Assembly: GCA_030433005.1 (NCBI GenBank) | Contig: JAUILQ010000027.1 | Location: 1 to 64,000, forward strand | Reading direction: 5' to 3' | Length of the DNA: 64,000 nt | From: Alphaproteobacteria bacterium | Lineage (GTDB): Bacteria; Pseudomonadota; Alphaproteobacteria; Kiloniellales; DSM-21159 | In this document: in pieces, positions 16,800 to 27,900 of the stretch | How positions within the stretch are numbered: position 1 is the stretch's first letter | Layout of the letters: the number at the start of each line of letters is the position of its first letter | Made by a program: the position numbers and the translations under genes | The notes under the pieces: generated by a model | Told to the model about the DNA's origin: nothing | Database searches by the model: none | What the model saw: only the letters and a program-made list of their open reading frames with translations

Positions 16800-17111
16800 A
16801 TGAGCGAGTCGGGAATCGAGAGCTTCGCGAGGCGACTGGAGAGCGACGCGGCGCTGGCCGCGGCGTTGGACGAGGCGCTGGCCGGGGCCGAAGGCTCTGC
16901 GGCCGCCGGAAAGGCGGGCGCCTTCGCGCGCGCGCAGGGTTTCGCGGTGTCCGACGCAGAGGTCGCGGCGCTGCTTGCCGAGGGCGGCGCGGCGTCCCGA
17001 GCCCTGTCCGAGGCCGAGTTGGGAACGGTTTCGGGCGGCCACCAGGGAACGGCTCGCCGGCGCAACGACCAGCGCGCCCGGTCCGGTTCGGCTCCATGGG
17101 AGCGATCCTGA
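16800..17111 (+). CDS. Nif11-type RiPP precursor peptide with double-Gly leader
   Basis: A 103-residue peptide that looks like a precursor of a ribosomally made, modified peptide. Residues 1-80 match the Nif11-like leader family: a helical start MSESGIESFARRLESDAALA, the AFARAQGFAVSDAEVAALL segment, and the terminal ALSEAELGTVSGG, whose Gly-Gly at 79-80 is the expected protease cleavage site. The predicted core is 23 residues, very basic and polar (RRR at 86-88, two Ser, one Thr, one Trp, no Cys), so thioether or thiazole chemistry on Cys is excluded. The ATG at 16800 has a GAGGTG ribosome site. No modifying enzyme, C39 peptidase or exporter is nearby, so its partner genes must lie elsewhere. 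Confidence 0.7.
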   Translation: MSESGIESFARRLESDAALAAALDEALAGAEGSAAAGKAGAFARAQGFAVSDAEVAALLAEGGAASRALSEAELGTVSGGHQGTARRRNDQRARSGSAPWERS

Positions 17112-17192
17112 CGTCTCGCCCCGGGCCGTGCGCGGCAGCCGGCGCGGGGCCGGATGGCGGCCTGACGGCGTCTTCGACGTAACGCGGTCGGC

Positions 17193-17948
17193 CTACCGGG
17201 GCTTCGGCTGCAGGCGCGTCGCGCCCAGGATCGGGCCGTAGCCGCCTTCCTGGACCAGGATCGCCGCACCCCTGTTGGGGCCGATCAGGGAGTCGCAGTC
17301 GACCGGGAAGGACAGCGCCTCGCCGGTCCAGTGGCCCAGGCGCTCGAAGGAACGCACGACGTTGTAGTAGCTGATTCGCCGACCGGCGTTCTCGCCGCGG
17401 GCGATGTCGGCGGTGCGGTGGTGGTCGTAGGCGACCAGCCAGACGACCGCGCCGTCGGGCGGGGCGTCGCCGGCGGCGATCTGCACCTGCTCGTCGGCGG
17501 TCAGGGTGATCGCGACCGGCTTCGGCTGCGCCTGCGCGGCCTCGATCGCGCGCAGCACGGCCGGCCGGCGCGAGCCGATCATCTCCTCGGTGCCGTCGAC
17601 CACGACCTGCGGCGTGTAGACCATGCGGGCGCTGGTCGTGCGCGCGTAGGCCCGCTGACGCTCGCTCATCGGCGGGCTGGCGAAGGTGTCCTTCCAGCCG
17701 ATGTAGTCCCAGTAGTCGACGTGCAGCGACAGCGCCAGCACGTCGCCGCGCATCGCCAGCTCGCCGAGCAGCTCGTCGGCCGGCGGGCAGGAGCTGCAGC
17801 CCTGGCTGGTGAACAGCTCGACGACGACCGGCTCGCCGGGCGGCGTTCCCGGCTCGGCCGCGCGCGCCGCGCCGCTGCCGGGCCCAGAGGGCGCGAACAG
17901 CAGTGCGGCCAGCGCGGCGAGGAGCGGGAGGCGGAGGCGTCGGGACAT
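17193..17948 (-). CDS. DUF1223 secreted thioredoxin-fold protein
   Basis: A 251-residue exported protein of the DUF1223 family, often found near acnA in alphaproteobacteria. It has a signal peptide (MSRRLRLPLLAALAALLF, cleavage near ARA-AEPG) and the family motif VVELFTSQGCSSCPPAD with a CxxC-type pair at C51 and C54, followed by LSLHVDYWDYIGWKD and MVYTPQVVVDG. A redox role in the periplasm is plausible but unproven. The ATG at 17948 gives a clean signal peptide; an upstream GTG at 17981 would add eleven residues. It is convergent with the RiPP precursor and 72 bases downstream of the transglutaminase-like gene. Confidence 0.88.
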   Translation of the reverse strand: MSRRLRLPLLAALAALLFAPSGPGSGAARAAEPGTPPGEPVVVELFTSQGCSSCPPADELLGELAMRGDVLALSLHVDYWDYIGWKDTFASPPMSERQRAYARTTSARMVYTPQVVVDGTEEMIGSRRPAVLRAIEAAQAQPKPVAITLTADEQVQIAAGDAPPDGAVVWLVAYDHHRTADIARGENAGRRISYYNVVRSFERLGHWTGEALSFPVDCDSLIGPNRGAAILVQEGGYGPILGATRLQPKPR

Positions 17949-18020
17949 GGCGATCAGAAGGGTAGAAATGCCCGGGGACACGGACGAGTCACGTTAGGGT
18001 GAGAGACGCGGGGGGCCCGC

Positions 18021-18968
18021 TCATCCCGCTTCGAGCAGTGAGAGGGTCAGCTGTCCCGGCAGCGGGCGGCGCGGCTCGCCGCGCCGCACCTCGACCTCGA
18101 CGGTCATCTCCAGGAAGTCGTCGGCGCCGCCGTAGAAGGTGCCGTGCAGCGGCATCGCCTGGCTCGGGTCGCGGGTCACCGCGACGCGGATCAGGTTGGC
18201 GCCGCCGGCCTGGCCGTTGGTCGGGTCGAACTCGACCCAGCCGGCGCCGGGCAGGTAGACCTGGACCCAGGCGTGGGTGTCGCCGGCGCCCTGGATCGGC
18301 AGGCTGCTGGCGCTGTCGTCGAGCGCCGGGTCGTAGAGATAGCCGGTGACGAAGCGCGCGGCGAAGCCGAGGGCGCGCACCGCCTCCATCAGGAACAGCG
18401 CGTAGTCGCGGCAGGAGCCGCCGCCGCGCTCCAGGGTCTCGGTCGGGCTCTGCGTGCCCAGGCCGTAGCGGCGGCCGTAGGTGAAGCGCTCGTAGACCGC
18501 GCGGTTCATGCGCAGCAGCAGGTCGAGGGTATCGACCGTGCCCCCGGGGCCGTCGCCGTCCTGGACGAAGGCCTTGGCCCAGGCGTCGACCTGGCGCTCG
18601 GGATCGGGATAGTGGCGCTCGGTCGTGCGCCCCAGGTCGGGGATCTCGTCGCTCGAGTAGGCGAAGGGATAGGTGCGCGCGTAGGGCTCGATCTGGAAGT
18701 CGGGGTCGGCCAGGCCGAAGTGGTCGATGACGATGCGGCTCTCGAAGCGCAGCTCGTCGCCCGGCTCGTCGAAGCTGGCGATCGCGATCGAGTTGGAGAA
18801 GACGTCGTGCAGCCAGCGCACCCGCGCCGCGGGGGAAATCGCCAGGGCGGTGTCGAGCAGCCGCAGGTCGTGGCTGTCGCGCGGCCGGAACATCAGGCGA
18901 TGCTCGCCGAAGGCGACCGGCCGCTTGTAGCGGTAGGCCGTGAGATGTCTGACCGTCAGGATCGTCAT
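18021..18968 (-). CDS. Transglutaminase-like (cysteine protease fold) family protein
   Basis: A 315-residue cytoplasmic protein with an N-terminal beta-rich domain (1-100, starting LTVRHLTAYRYKRPVAFGEH, the usual start of bacterial transglutaminase N-terminal domains) and a C-terminal transglutaminase core. The catalytic triad is visible: C186 in GGGSCRDYA, H232 in DTHAWVQVY and D248 in VEFDPTNG. Family members are thought to act as proteases or amidases, often in operons for circularly permuted ATP-grasp/alpha-E proteins; those partners are not present here. Divergent from the LuxR regulator with a 146-base gap. Confidence 0.88.
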   Translation of the reverse strand: MTILTVRHLTAYRYKRPVAFGEHRLMFRPRDSHDLRLLDTALAISPAARVRWLHDVFSNSIAIASFDEPGDELRFESRIVIDHFGLADPDFQIEPYARTYPFAYSSDEIPDLGRTTERHYPDPERQVDAWAKAFVQDGDGPGGTVDTLDLLLRMNRAVYERFTYGRRYGLGTQSPTETLERGGGSCRDYALFLMEAVRALGFAARFVTGYLYDPALDDSASSLPIQGAGDTHAWVQVYLPGAGWVEFDPTNGQAGGANLIRVAVTRDPSQAMPLHGTFYGGADDFLEMTVEVEVRRGEPRRPLPGQLTLSLLEAG

Positions 18969-19114
18969 CGTCTCCGGACCTTAGAATACCGTCGGCTAAC
19001 GATAGATGAAGCAACGGAGTCGGATGAGGCTCGGCTGCCCGCCGGAAAGCCCCCGTCCGGAATGAACCCCTCGGGCGACTCCTTCGCTATAGTAGTTCGC
19101 GGAAGGGGGCTGGA

Positions 19115-20227
19115 TTGACCCAAGCGGATTTGCCGGCCTCGGTGGCGAGCGCCATCGAGGGCATCTACGAGGCCGGATTCGAGCCGGCGCGCTGGCAGCA
19201 GGGTCTGACCGACCTCTGCAGGGCCGTGGGCGCCGAGTCCGCGGTGACCGTGCCGAAGGTCGGGGCGGAGAACACCCTGCTGCTGCCCTCCACACCCGGC
19301 ATGGACGACTTCCTGGAGCGCTTCGTCACCGAGGAATGGTACCGCCGGGACCTGCGTGCGGAGCGCGGCTGGCCCCTCGCCCAGCGGGGGCGCAGGGTGG
19401 TGCTCGAGCAGGACATCGTGACGCCGGACGACCATGCGCGCGAACCCCTCTATCAGGATTTCTGCCGACGCTACGGGATGTGGTGGTGGGCGGGCATCAC
19501 CTTCCGGTCGCATGACCGCGACTACGTCGTCTCGCTGTTTCGGGCCGAGCGCGAGGGACCTTTCTCCGAGCGCGACCGGCAGCTGTTCGGGCGGCTGACC
19601 GGCCACCTCTCGCGCGCGCTGTCGGCCGCGGAGCTGATGGCCGCGGCCGCCGGACGCGGTGCGGTCGACCTGCTCCAGGCCATGGGATCGGGCGGCATAC
19701 TGGTCGACGCGCAGGCCCGGATCATCGCCTTCAACACGCGGGCGGAGGCGCTGCTCGGTGACGGCCTCTCGATCGTCGGGAACCGCCTCGTCGCGCGCTC
19801 GCCGGACTGCGACAGGGCGCTGCAGCGGCTGATCGTCGCCACCCTGCGCCACGGCCCTCAGCCGCAGGAGGCGCTCGCGGTGCGCCGGCGGCTGGGCTCG
19901 CCCATCCTGGTCGACGCCCTGCCGATTCCGACCGAAGCCGGCGCGCCTTTCCTGTTCGGCAAGGCGCTGCTCGTGCTCGTCGACCTGGAAGCGCGTCGGC
20001 TGCCGCCCGCCGCCCTGTTGATGCAGGCCCATGGGCTGACCCGGCGCGAGGCCGACCTGGCCGTCTTGCTGGCGGCCGGCCGGAACCTGGTCGAGGCCGC
20101 GGAGGAGCTGGAGATCACCCGGGAGACCGCGCGCAGCCACCTGAAGTCGCTGTTCGCCAAGACCGACACGAATCGGCAGAGCGCTCTCGTCTCGCTGCTT
20201 CAACGCACCCGCTCGCCGCTGCGCTGA
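19115..20227 (+). CDS. LuxR-family transcriptional regulator
   Basis: A 370-residue DNA-binding regulator. The C-terminal 60 residues form a LuxR/GerE helix-turn-helix: GLTRREADLAVLLAAGRNL, then EELEITRETARSHLKSLFAK. The N-terminal 250 residues look like a sensor region with a PAS-like part (GGILVDAQARIIAFNTRAEALLG); no receiver aspartate or autoinducer-binding motif is seen. The start is a TTG with a GGAAGGGGG ribosome site, and a TATAGT box lies at 19088-19093, without a good -35. The lipoprotein gene downstream could be a target, but this is a guess. Confidence 0.85.
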   Translation: MTQADLPASVASAIEGIYEAGFEPARWQQGLTDLCRAVGAESAVTVPKVGAENTLLLPSTPGMDDFLERFVTEEWYRRDLRAERGWPLAQRGRRVVLEQDIVTPDDHAREPLYQDFCRRYGMWWWAGITFRSHDRDYVVSLFRAEREGPFSERDRQLFGRLTGHLSRALSAAELMAAAAGRGAVDLLQAMGSGGILVDAQARIIAFNTRAEALLGDGLSIVGNRLVARSPDCDRALQRLIVATLRHGPQPQEALAVRRRLGSPILVDALPIPTEAGAPFLFGKALLVLVDLEARRLPPAALLMQAHGLTRREADLAVLLAAGRNLVEAAEELEITRETARSHLKSLFAKTDTNRQSALVSLLQRTRSPLR

Positions 20228-20232
20228 TCTCC

Positions 20233-20248
20233 TCCCCCGAACGGGGGA
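20233..20248 (+). terminator. GC hairpin after the LuxR gene
   Basis: Perfect 7-base arms (20233-20239, 20242-20248) just after the regulator stop; the loop is only two bases, so the inner pairs would open. No U-tract follows. Confidence 0.3.
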
Positions 20249-20353
20249 TGGCGGCGCCTCGGCGCCTCGGCAGGCTCGTCCGGTCGGGCCGGGGCGAGCC
20301 GCCTTGTGGGGCGGCGGCCGGACCCTGCTTCTGGATCGCAAGAGGAAACCGGG

Positions 20354-21289
20354 ATGCTGCGAACTGCGATGGGAATTGTGGTCGGACTCGGACTCGCCGG
20401 CTGCGGGCTGCCTGCCGAGCCGCTCGAGCGGGCGGGCGTCTTCAAGGCCATGGACGATACGATGGAGGACCTGCTGCCGGAGCCGGAGCTCGATGCGGAG
20501 GCGCGCGCGCTGCCGGATCTGAAGGATCCGCAGCTGCAGGAGGCCCAGCAGCGCCTGACGTCCCGCCATGCGCGGTTCGTGACCGCCCGCGAGCGCTGGC
20601 TCTCGACGGCCGGTGCCCTCGACTGTGCTCTGCCGGAAGATCTGCGCTGGCTGCTGGCCAAGGAGATGACGCAGGAGGCGTACGCACGCACCTACGCCTC
20701 GATGCCCGCGGGCTCTGCTCCGAAGCCGGTCGCCGTCGAGGCGGTGCTGCTCGAAGGCGATTGCCGCGACGGCCGGCCCGAGGGCGACTTCGTGGCCGTG
20801 GGCACCTTCGAAGCGGTGCAGCACGCCGGAGCCCAGGCCGTCCGCATGAGCGAGCGGCGGCGCGTCGAAGGCACGCTGCGCGACGGCCGGTTCGAGGACG
20901 AGCTGCTGATCTCCGGGCGCATGGAGAACGCCAGCGCCTCCGGGCCGCTGTTCACCCGAGACTTCCACAGCCTGGCGCGCTACCGCGCCGGGGAGCTGCA
21001 GGGGCCGTCGCTCACGATCGCCGACGGCGCCCGGGCCGACGGTACGCCGGGCGCCACGACGACCACGGTCATGACGCCGATCGCTCCGGACGCCCTGAGC
21101 GTGGTCAGCTATGTCGGCAGTCAGCTGAACGTCGAGTCGACCCAGGTCGCCGGCCTGCCGCACGGCTGGATGCGGATCTACGACGTCCGCTACGTCAAGG
21201 ACCTCGAGAGCAGCCAGCCGGCGGTGCAGCAGGTCTGCTACCAGCACGGCCGGAAGGCGCCCGATTCGGTCTGCGCCGCCGGTTCCTAG
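20354..21289 (+). CDS. Hypothetical lipoprotein
   Basis: A 311-residue exported lipoprotein of no recognised family. The start ATG at 20354 has AGAGGA eight bases upstream, and the signal peptide ends in the lipobox LAGC with the lipidated Cys at 17, followed by Gly, so it is probably sorted to the outer membrane. The mature part is acidic near the N-terminus and includes two short glycine-aspartate segments (DCRDGRPEGDF, EGTLRDGRFEDE) resembling MORN-like turns. Two Cys near the C-terminus (QQVCYQHGRKAPDSVCAAGS) could form a disulfide. It follows the LuxR gene by 126 bases in the same direction. Confidence 0.75.
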   Translation: MLRTAMGIVVGLGLAGCGLPAEPLERAGVFKAMDDTMEDLLPEPELDAEARALPDLKDPQLQEAQQRLTSRHARFVTARERWLSTAGALDCALPEDLRWLLAKEMTQEAYARTYASMPAGSAPKPVAVEAVLLEGDCRDGRPEGDFVAVGTFEAVQHAGAQAVRMSERRRVEGTLRDGRFEDELLISGRMENASASGPLFTRDFHSLARYRAGELQGPSLTIADGARADGTPGATTTTVMTPIAPDALSVVSYVGSQLNVESTQVAGLPHGWMRIYDVRYVKDLESSQPAVQQVCYQHGRKAPDSVCAAGS

Positions 21290-21398
21290 GCTCTCCGCCG
21301 CTGCCGCCTCTCAGGCCGCCGCCGCGCCCGGGAGCGGGCGCCTTCGCGGACGCTCCGCTGATGCCCGGCCTGCGCCACCGCGCGACAGGGAGAGAACC

Positions 21399-21614
21399 AT
21401 GCCGCGATCGTCCTTCGCGGACACTGTCCTGATGAGCCTCGCGACCTTTACGCCCGCGAACCCCGACAGTCCCATGGACGGGCTCATCATGTACCGGCGG
21501 GTCGCGCCACGGCCGGGAACGCTGTCCGCCCGGCCGACGGGCGGGGCGGCAAACCAGGGCGACGCGGCGGGGACGACAGAGGCGTCGACTTCGCCGGACC
21601 GGGCCCGCGAGTAG
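21399..21614 (+). CDS. Possible small protein, 71 residues
   Basis: A short open frame starting at an ATG that has an excellent GGGAGAG ribosome site seven bases upstream, in a 413-base gap that is otherwise empty apart from a terminator. The product has a mildly hydrophobic N-terminal half (SFADTVLMSLATFTPANPDS) and a Gly/Ala/Thr-rich tail with no recognised domain. The good ribosome site argues for translation; the ordinary composition and lack of homology knowledge argue for caution. Confidence 0.35.
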   Translation: MPRSSFADTVLMSLATFTPANPDSPMDGLIMYRRVAPRPGTLSARPTGGAANQGDAAGTTEASTSPDRARE

Positions 21615-21664
21615 CGGCCGGCCGCGCCGCCGGCTCCTAGCCCTTCCGGGAGCCGTCGAGCGTA

Positions 21665-21695
21665 ACGGGCGCCCCGCTGTCCGCGGGGCGCCCGT
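21665..21695 (-). terminator. Strong 13-bp hairpin terminator after acnA
   Basis: Perfect 13-base arms (21665-21677, 21683-21695) with a 5-base loop, directly after the aconitase stop on the minus strand and followed by TTACGCT there. It may also end transcripts from the plus-strand small ORF. Confidence 0.7.
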
Positions 21696-21702
21696 CCGCG
21701 TC

Positions 21703-24459
<2,757 letters not shown>

Positions 24460-24615
24460 GGGGGGTCTCCTTCTCGCTGGGCGGCGCGAGGGGGAGAACG
24501 CGCCGCCGGTTGTCAGGGTCGCCGGGCGGACTCCCCGGCCGCGGCAAGGCGCCCGTCAGGGGGTCGGCACGACGGCCCGCGACCGGTAGCGACCATGTCC
24601 GCGGGAGCTGTTCGG

Positions 24616-24644
24616 ATTGTAGGCGCGTATATACGCGCTTCACC
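24616..24644 (-). promoter_or_regulatory. acnA promoter with 16-bp perfect palindrome (operator candidate)
   Basis: On the minus strand a TACAAT -10 box (24616-24621) is preceded by the perfect palindrome GCGCGTATATACGCGC (24623-24638), which fills the spacer, and then by a weak -35 region (GGTGAA at 24639-24644, or GTGAAG one base inward). A dimeric regulator on the palindrome would block or remodel the promoter. It implies a leader of about 150 bases before the acnA ATG. The rest of the 319-base gap shows no gene. Confidence 0.5.
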
Positions 24645-24741
24645 CCGCCCGTGGAAGGGGGACGGGGCGCCGGCTACCGCAGATTCTGGCCGTGCCGGCG
24701 CGCTTCGCGTCCGCTGGCCTGTCCCCCGCCGGCATGCCCCT

Positions 24742-24775
24742 GGGCCGCCCCGGGCGCGCGTGCGACCGGCGGCCC
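24742..24775 (-). terminator. GC hairpin after the autotransporter gene
   Basis: Perfect 8-base arms (24742-24749, 24768-24775) with an 18-base loop, immediately after the autotransporter stop on the minus strand. No U-tract. Confidence 0.3.
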
Positions 24776-24778
24776 GGC

Positions 24779-27625
24779 TCAGAAGCGCAGCGACAGGCCC
24801 AGGCTCAGGCCGTGCTCCCGGTAGCCGTCGCCGAGCTGGCCGGCGTAGGAGAGCTCCAGCCGGCCGGCCTCGCCCAGCGGCGCCGCCAGGCCCAGTTCCA
24901 GCAGCGCGGTGTCGCGGGCGACGGCCAGGCCCTGGATGGTGAAGGGCGCGCCGCCGTTCAGCGTCGCGGTGCCGTCGGGCGAGAGCTCGCCGAAGGCATG
25001 GCGCCAGGCCAGCGAGCCGAAGCCGGTCACCGCGGGCAGCCCGAGATCCTCGAGGCCCGCCGCCCCGCGCAGGCCGAGGGTGGCGTAGGTCACCAGGTGG
25101 TCGTTGGCCTCGACGGCCAGCGCCGCCTCGCCGCCGCTCTCCTCGAAGCCGGCGCTGTCCGAGCGGGTCGCGGCCACGGCGGCGAAGGGCTGCAGCGCCA
25201 GCGGCCCGAGCGGCAGGTCGAGGCTGGCCTCGCCGAACAGCTGCAGGGTGCTGGCCGTGTAGTCGCTCTCGATCGCCTCGCCGAAGCCGGCGAAGACGAC
25301 GTCGCGCTCGCTGCTCACCGCGTGCCTCGAGTAGGAGGCACCGAGCGCGATGCCGAGCGCGCCCAGTTCGGTGCCGGCGTAGGTGCCCAGGTGCAGCGAG
25401 TCGACCTCGGCGCTCGAGCGCCGCTCCTCGACGCGCAGCGAGCGGCGGTCGTAGCCGGTGAACAGGCCGAGCCGCCAGCCGTCGAAGACCGGCATGTCGG
25501 CGCCGAGCAGCAGGCCGCCGACCCAGTGGTCGACCGCGGCCACGCCCTCGGCGCCGTCGCGCCGGCCCCAGGCGCCGAAGGCCTGGCTCCAGGCCGTGAC
25601 CTCGCGGTCGAGCGGCAGCGACTGCAGGTCGCTGGCGCCGGCCAGGGCGTATTGCAGGCGGGCCTGCTGGCCGGGACCGCGTTGGGCGGCGAAGGCCTGG
25701 CGCAGCCGGCCGAAGGGGATCTCGCGCAGCAGGCGGCTGTCCTCGAGCAGCGTGCCGGAGACGTTGGCGTGCAGCTCGCCGGACAGCGCGTCGTAGGCCT
25801 CCAGGGCCTGGTCGTTGCTCAGCGTCACCACCGAGCGGGCGACCTTGCTGTCCGCCGGCAGGCTGGCGACGCCGCCGGCCGTGGTCGTCTGGTTGCCGGT
25901 ATCGGCGATCTCGTCGAAGCCGACGTCGTTGCGCTCCAGCGTCAGGTAGACGTTGTTCGCGTCGTAGCTCAGCGAGGGATCGAGAAAGGCGAAGTCCGAC
26001 TCGACGGCATCGAAGCGCCCGCGCACGCCGCCGTCGGCGGTCAGGATCGTATGGGTGGCGCTGTCGACGTAGCCGCCGGTCAGGCCGACATGGCGCACCG
26101 TGCCGCCGTACAGCTCGGCCTCGTCGATGACGTGGAGCCGGTCGCTGTCGCTGCCGTCGGGCGCCACCTCGACCTCGAGCACCGAGCCGGGCAGGAAGAC
26201 GGCGTCGCCGACGACCGTCAGGGTGCCGATCGAGTTGCCGGGCGCGATCGTGCCGAAGGTGACGAGGCCGTCGAACAGCGCGCCCGAGCCGCCCAGCGTG
26301 CCGTCGCTGTCGACGAAGACGCGGCTGAGCAGCGGGCCGTCGACCACGAGCCCGCCGTCGTAGACCAGGGTGTAGTCCCGGTAGGTGTTCACGCCGCTCA
26401 GCGTCAGCGTGCCGCCGCCGTCCTTGATCAGCCCGCCGTCGCCGCTGATGTCGGTGTCGATCGTCAGGTCGTCGGAGAAGAAGGCGATGATCTCGCCGTC
26501 GTTGCCGATCTCCAGCGCCTCGACCTCGCCGGTGCCGTCGCCGTTGCCGAGGTAGAGCGTGCTGCCCGGGCCGATCAGCAGCTGCTGCTCGACGTCGACC
26601 ACGCCGCCCTCGGTGATCAGCAGGTCCCCGAAGCCGCCGAAGGTGCCGTCGCCGACGAACAGCTGGCCGGCGATCTCCCAGCGCGAGCCCGCGCCGGTGA
26701 CCTCGGCGTAGCCCTCGCCCGACAGCGAGTCGATGTTGACGGCGGACAGGCTGACGACGCGGCCGCCGTCGGCGATCAGCAGCGTGCTGTCGTTGATGTA
26801 GCCGACGCTCATGACGCTGCCGGTGGTGACTCGCGTGCCGGCGCCGGTGACGATCATGTCGGCGAAGTCGAGGGTCAGGAAGTCGGCGGTCAGGCGGGCG
26901 CCGTCGCGCAGCTCCAGCGTGCTGCCGGCGATGTAGGTGTCGCCGGTGCTGGAGAACGACCCGCCGTCGACGATCAGGGTGCCGCCGGCGCAGGAACACA
27001 TGGTGAGCGCGCCGCCGATGTCGCTGTCGCCGGTCAGGGTCAGCGTGCCGCCGCCGTCGTAGGAGAAGTCGCCGTCGCCGCCGATCGAGCCGGAGAAGGT
27101 CGTCGCGGCGGAGCCGGTGATGCCGAGCTGCGCGCCGGCGCCGATCGTCACCGCGCCGCCGCCGCTCAGCGAGCCGATCTCCAGGTCGCTGCCGTTGTCG
27201 ACCGTGAAGCTGCCGCCGCTGCCGACGGTGACGGCGCCGACGTTGAGGTCGCCGGTGCCGTTGACCGTCAGGCTGCCGCTGCCGGTGACGCCGATCCGCA
27301 GGTCGGCCGCGTTGGCGGTGCCGCCGTTGATCACCGTGGCGTTCGGCGTGCGCGTCTCGATCTGGACCGAATCGCCGGTCGTCGGCGCCGAGCCGTCCTG
27401 CCAGTTGCCGTTGGTGAACCAGTCGTTGGAGCCGCCGCCGACCCAGACGTCCTGGGCGGCAGCCGGGAGCGCCGGCAGCATCGCCGCCAGGAGGCAGGCG
27501 ATCCGGACCGAGAGACGGGCGGCAGGGGAAGCGGCGGGGCGAGCGGCAGGGCGGGCGGGCGCCCGCAAGCCGCGGCCGGCGGGGTCGATGGCTCGTCGCG
27601 GCGCCGCTGCCGGCGATACTTTCAT
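24779..27625 (-). CDS. Autotransporter outer-membrane beta-barrel protein (type Va secretion)
   Basis: A 948-residue self-secreting surface protein. The extended N-terminus is Pro/Ala/Arg-rich (1-38) before the hydrophobic signal core (RIACLLAAMLPALPAAA, cleavage near 57). The passenger (about 60-600) is a glycine-rich beta-helix built of repeats such as GGTLTLTGDSDIGGAL, GGGTLTLSGVNTY and the PATR-like segment TIAPGNSIGTLTV. The C-terminal 290 residues form the autotransporter barrel, starting near VTAWSQAFGAWGRRDG and ending in LSLGLSLRF with the terminal Phe needed for BAM recognition. A CSC pair in the passenger (TMCSCAGGT) is unusual. No catalytic triad is seen, so it is more likely an adhesin than a protease. 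Confidence 0.9.
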   Translation of the reverse strand: MKVSPAAAPRRAIDPAGRGLRAPARPAARPAASPAARLSVRIACLLAAMLPALPAAAQDVWVGGGSNDWFTNGNWQDGSAPTTGDSVQIETRTPNATVINGGTANAADLRIGVTGSGSLTVNGTGDLNVGAVTVGSGGSFTVDNGSDLEIGSLSGGGAVTIGAGAQLGITGSAATTFSGSIGGDGDFSYDGGGTLTLTGDSDIGGALTMCSCAGGTLIVDGGSFSSTGDTYIAGSTLELRDGARLTADFLTLDFADMIVTGAGTRVTTGSVMSVGYINDSTLLIADGGRVVSLSAVNIDSLSGEGYAEVTGAGSRWEIAGQLFVGDGTFGGFGDLLITEGGVVDVEQQLLIGPGSTLYLGNGDGTGEVEALEIGNDGEIIAFFSDDLTIDTDISGDGGLIKDGGGTLTLSGVNTYRDYTLVYDGGLVVDGPLLSRVFVDSDGTLGGSGALFDGLVTFGTIAPGNSIGTLTVVGDAVFLPGSVLEVEVAPDGSDSDRLHVIDEAELYGGTVRHVGLTGGYVDSATHTILTADGGVRGRFDAVESDFAFLDPSLSYDANNVYLTLERNDVGFDEIADTGNQTTTAGGVASLPADSKVARSVVTLSNDQALEAYDALSGELHANVSGTLLEDSRLLREIPFGRLRQAFAAQRGPGQQARLQYALAGASDLQSLPLDREVTAWSQAFGAWGRRDGAEGVAAVDHWVGGLLLGADMPVFDGWRLGLFTGYDRRSLRVEERRSSAEVDSLHLGTYAGTELGALGIALGASYSRHAVSSERDVVFAGFGEAIESDYTASTLQLFGEASLDLPLGPLALQPFAAVAATRSDSAGFEESGGEAALAVEANDHLVTYATLGLRGAAGLEDLGLPAVTGFGSLAWRHAFGELSPDGTATLNGGAPFTIQGLAVARDTALLELGLAAPLGEAGRLELSYAGQLGDGYREHGLSLGLSLRF

Positions 27626-27668
27626 GCTTCGCTCCCCCCAACCGAGCGTCGAGCAACGCCTCCTTCAG

Positions 27669-27698
27669 ATCATACAATCGGGCGAGGCGGCAAGTTAA
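27669..27698 (-). promoter_or_regulatory. Possible sigma70 promoter of the autotransporter gene
   Basis: On the minus strand TTAACT (27693-27698) and TATGAT (27669-27674) are 18 bases apart, 44 bases before the ATG. An AT-rich patch here stands out from the surrounding GC-rich sequence. Confidence 0.4.
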
Positions 27699-27900
27699 CT
27701 GCTGCCCCTTAGCATCCCGGGGCAGGGTGCGCCCCGCCTGGCGTACCGCTTTCTGTGCAGGCCATCCCGCGGGCCCTGCGCGCCCCGGTTTCCGGGGGGT
27801 GCGGACCCGGATCCGCTTGTTCCGGAGAGCGGAAATTGCATGCCAAGAGTTCGGCGCAAACCCCGGCCAGCGCTGTTTTTTTGGCGGGTCGGCCGCGTGC

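Noticed and set aside
24692..27712. Long plus-strand open frame opposite the autotransporter
   Set aside because: Repetitive Ala/Gly/Arg/Val sequence mirrors the repeat structure of the real gene on the minus strand.
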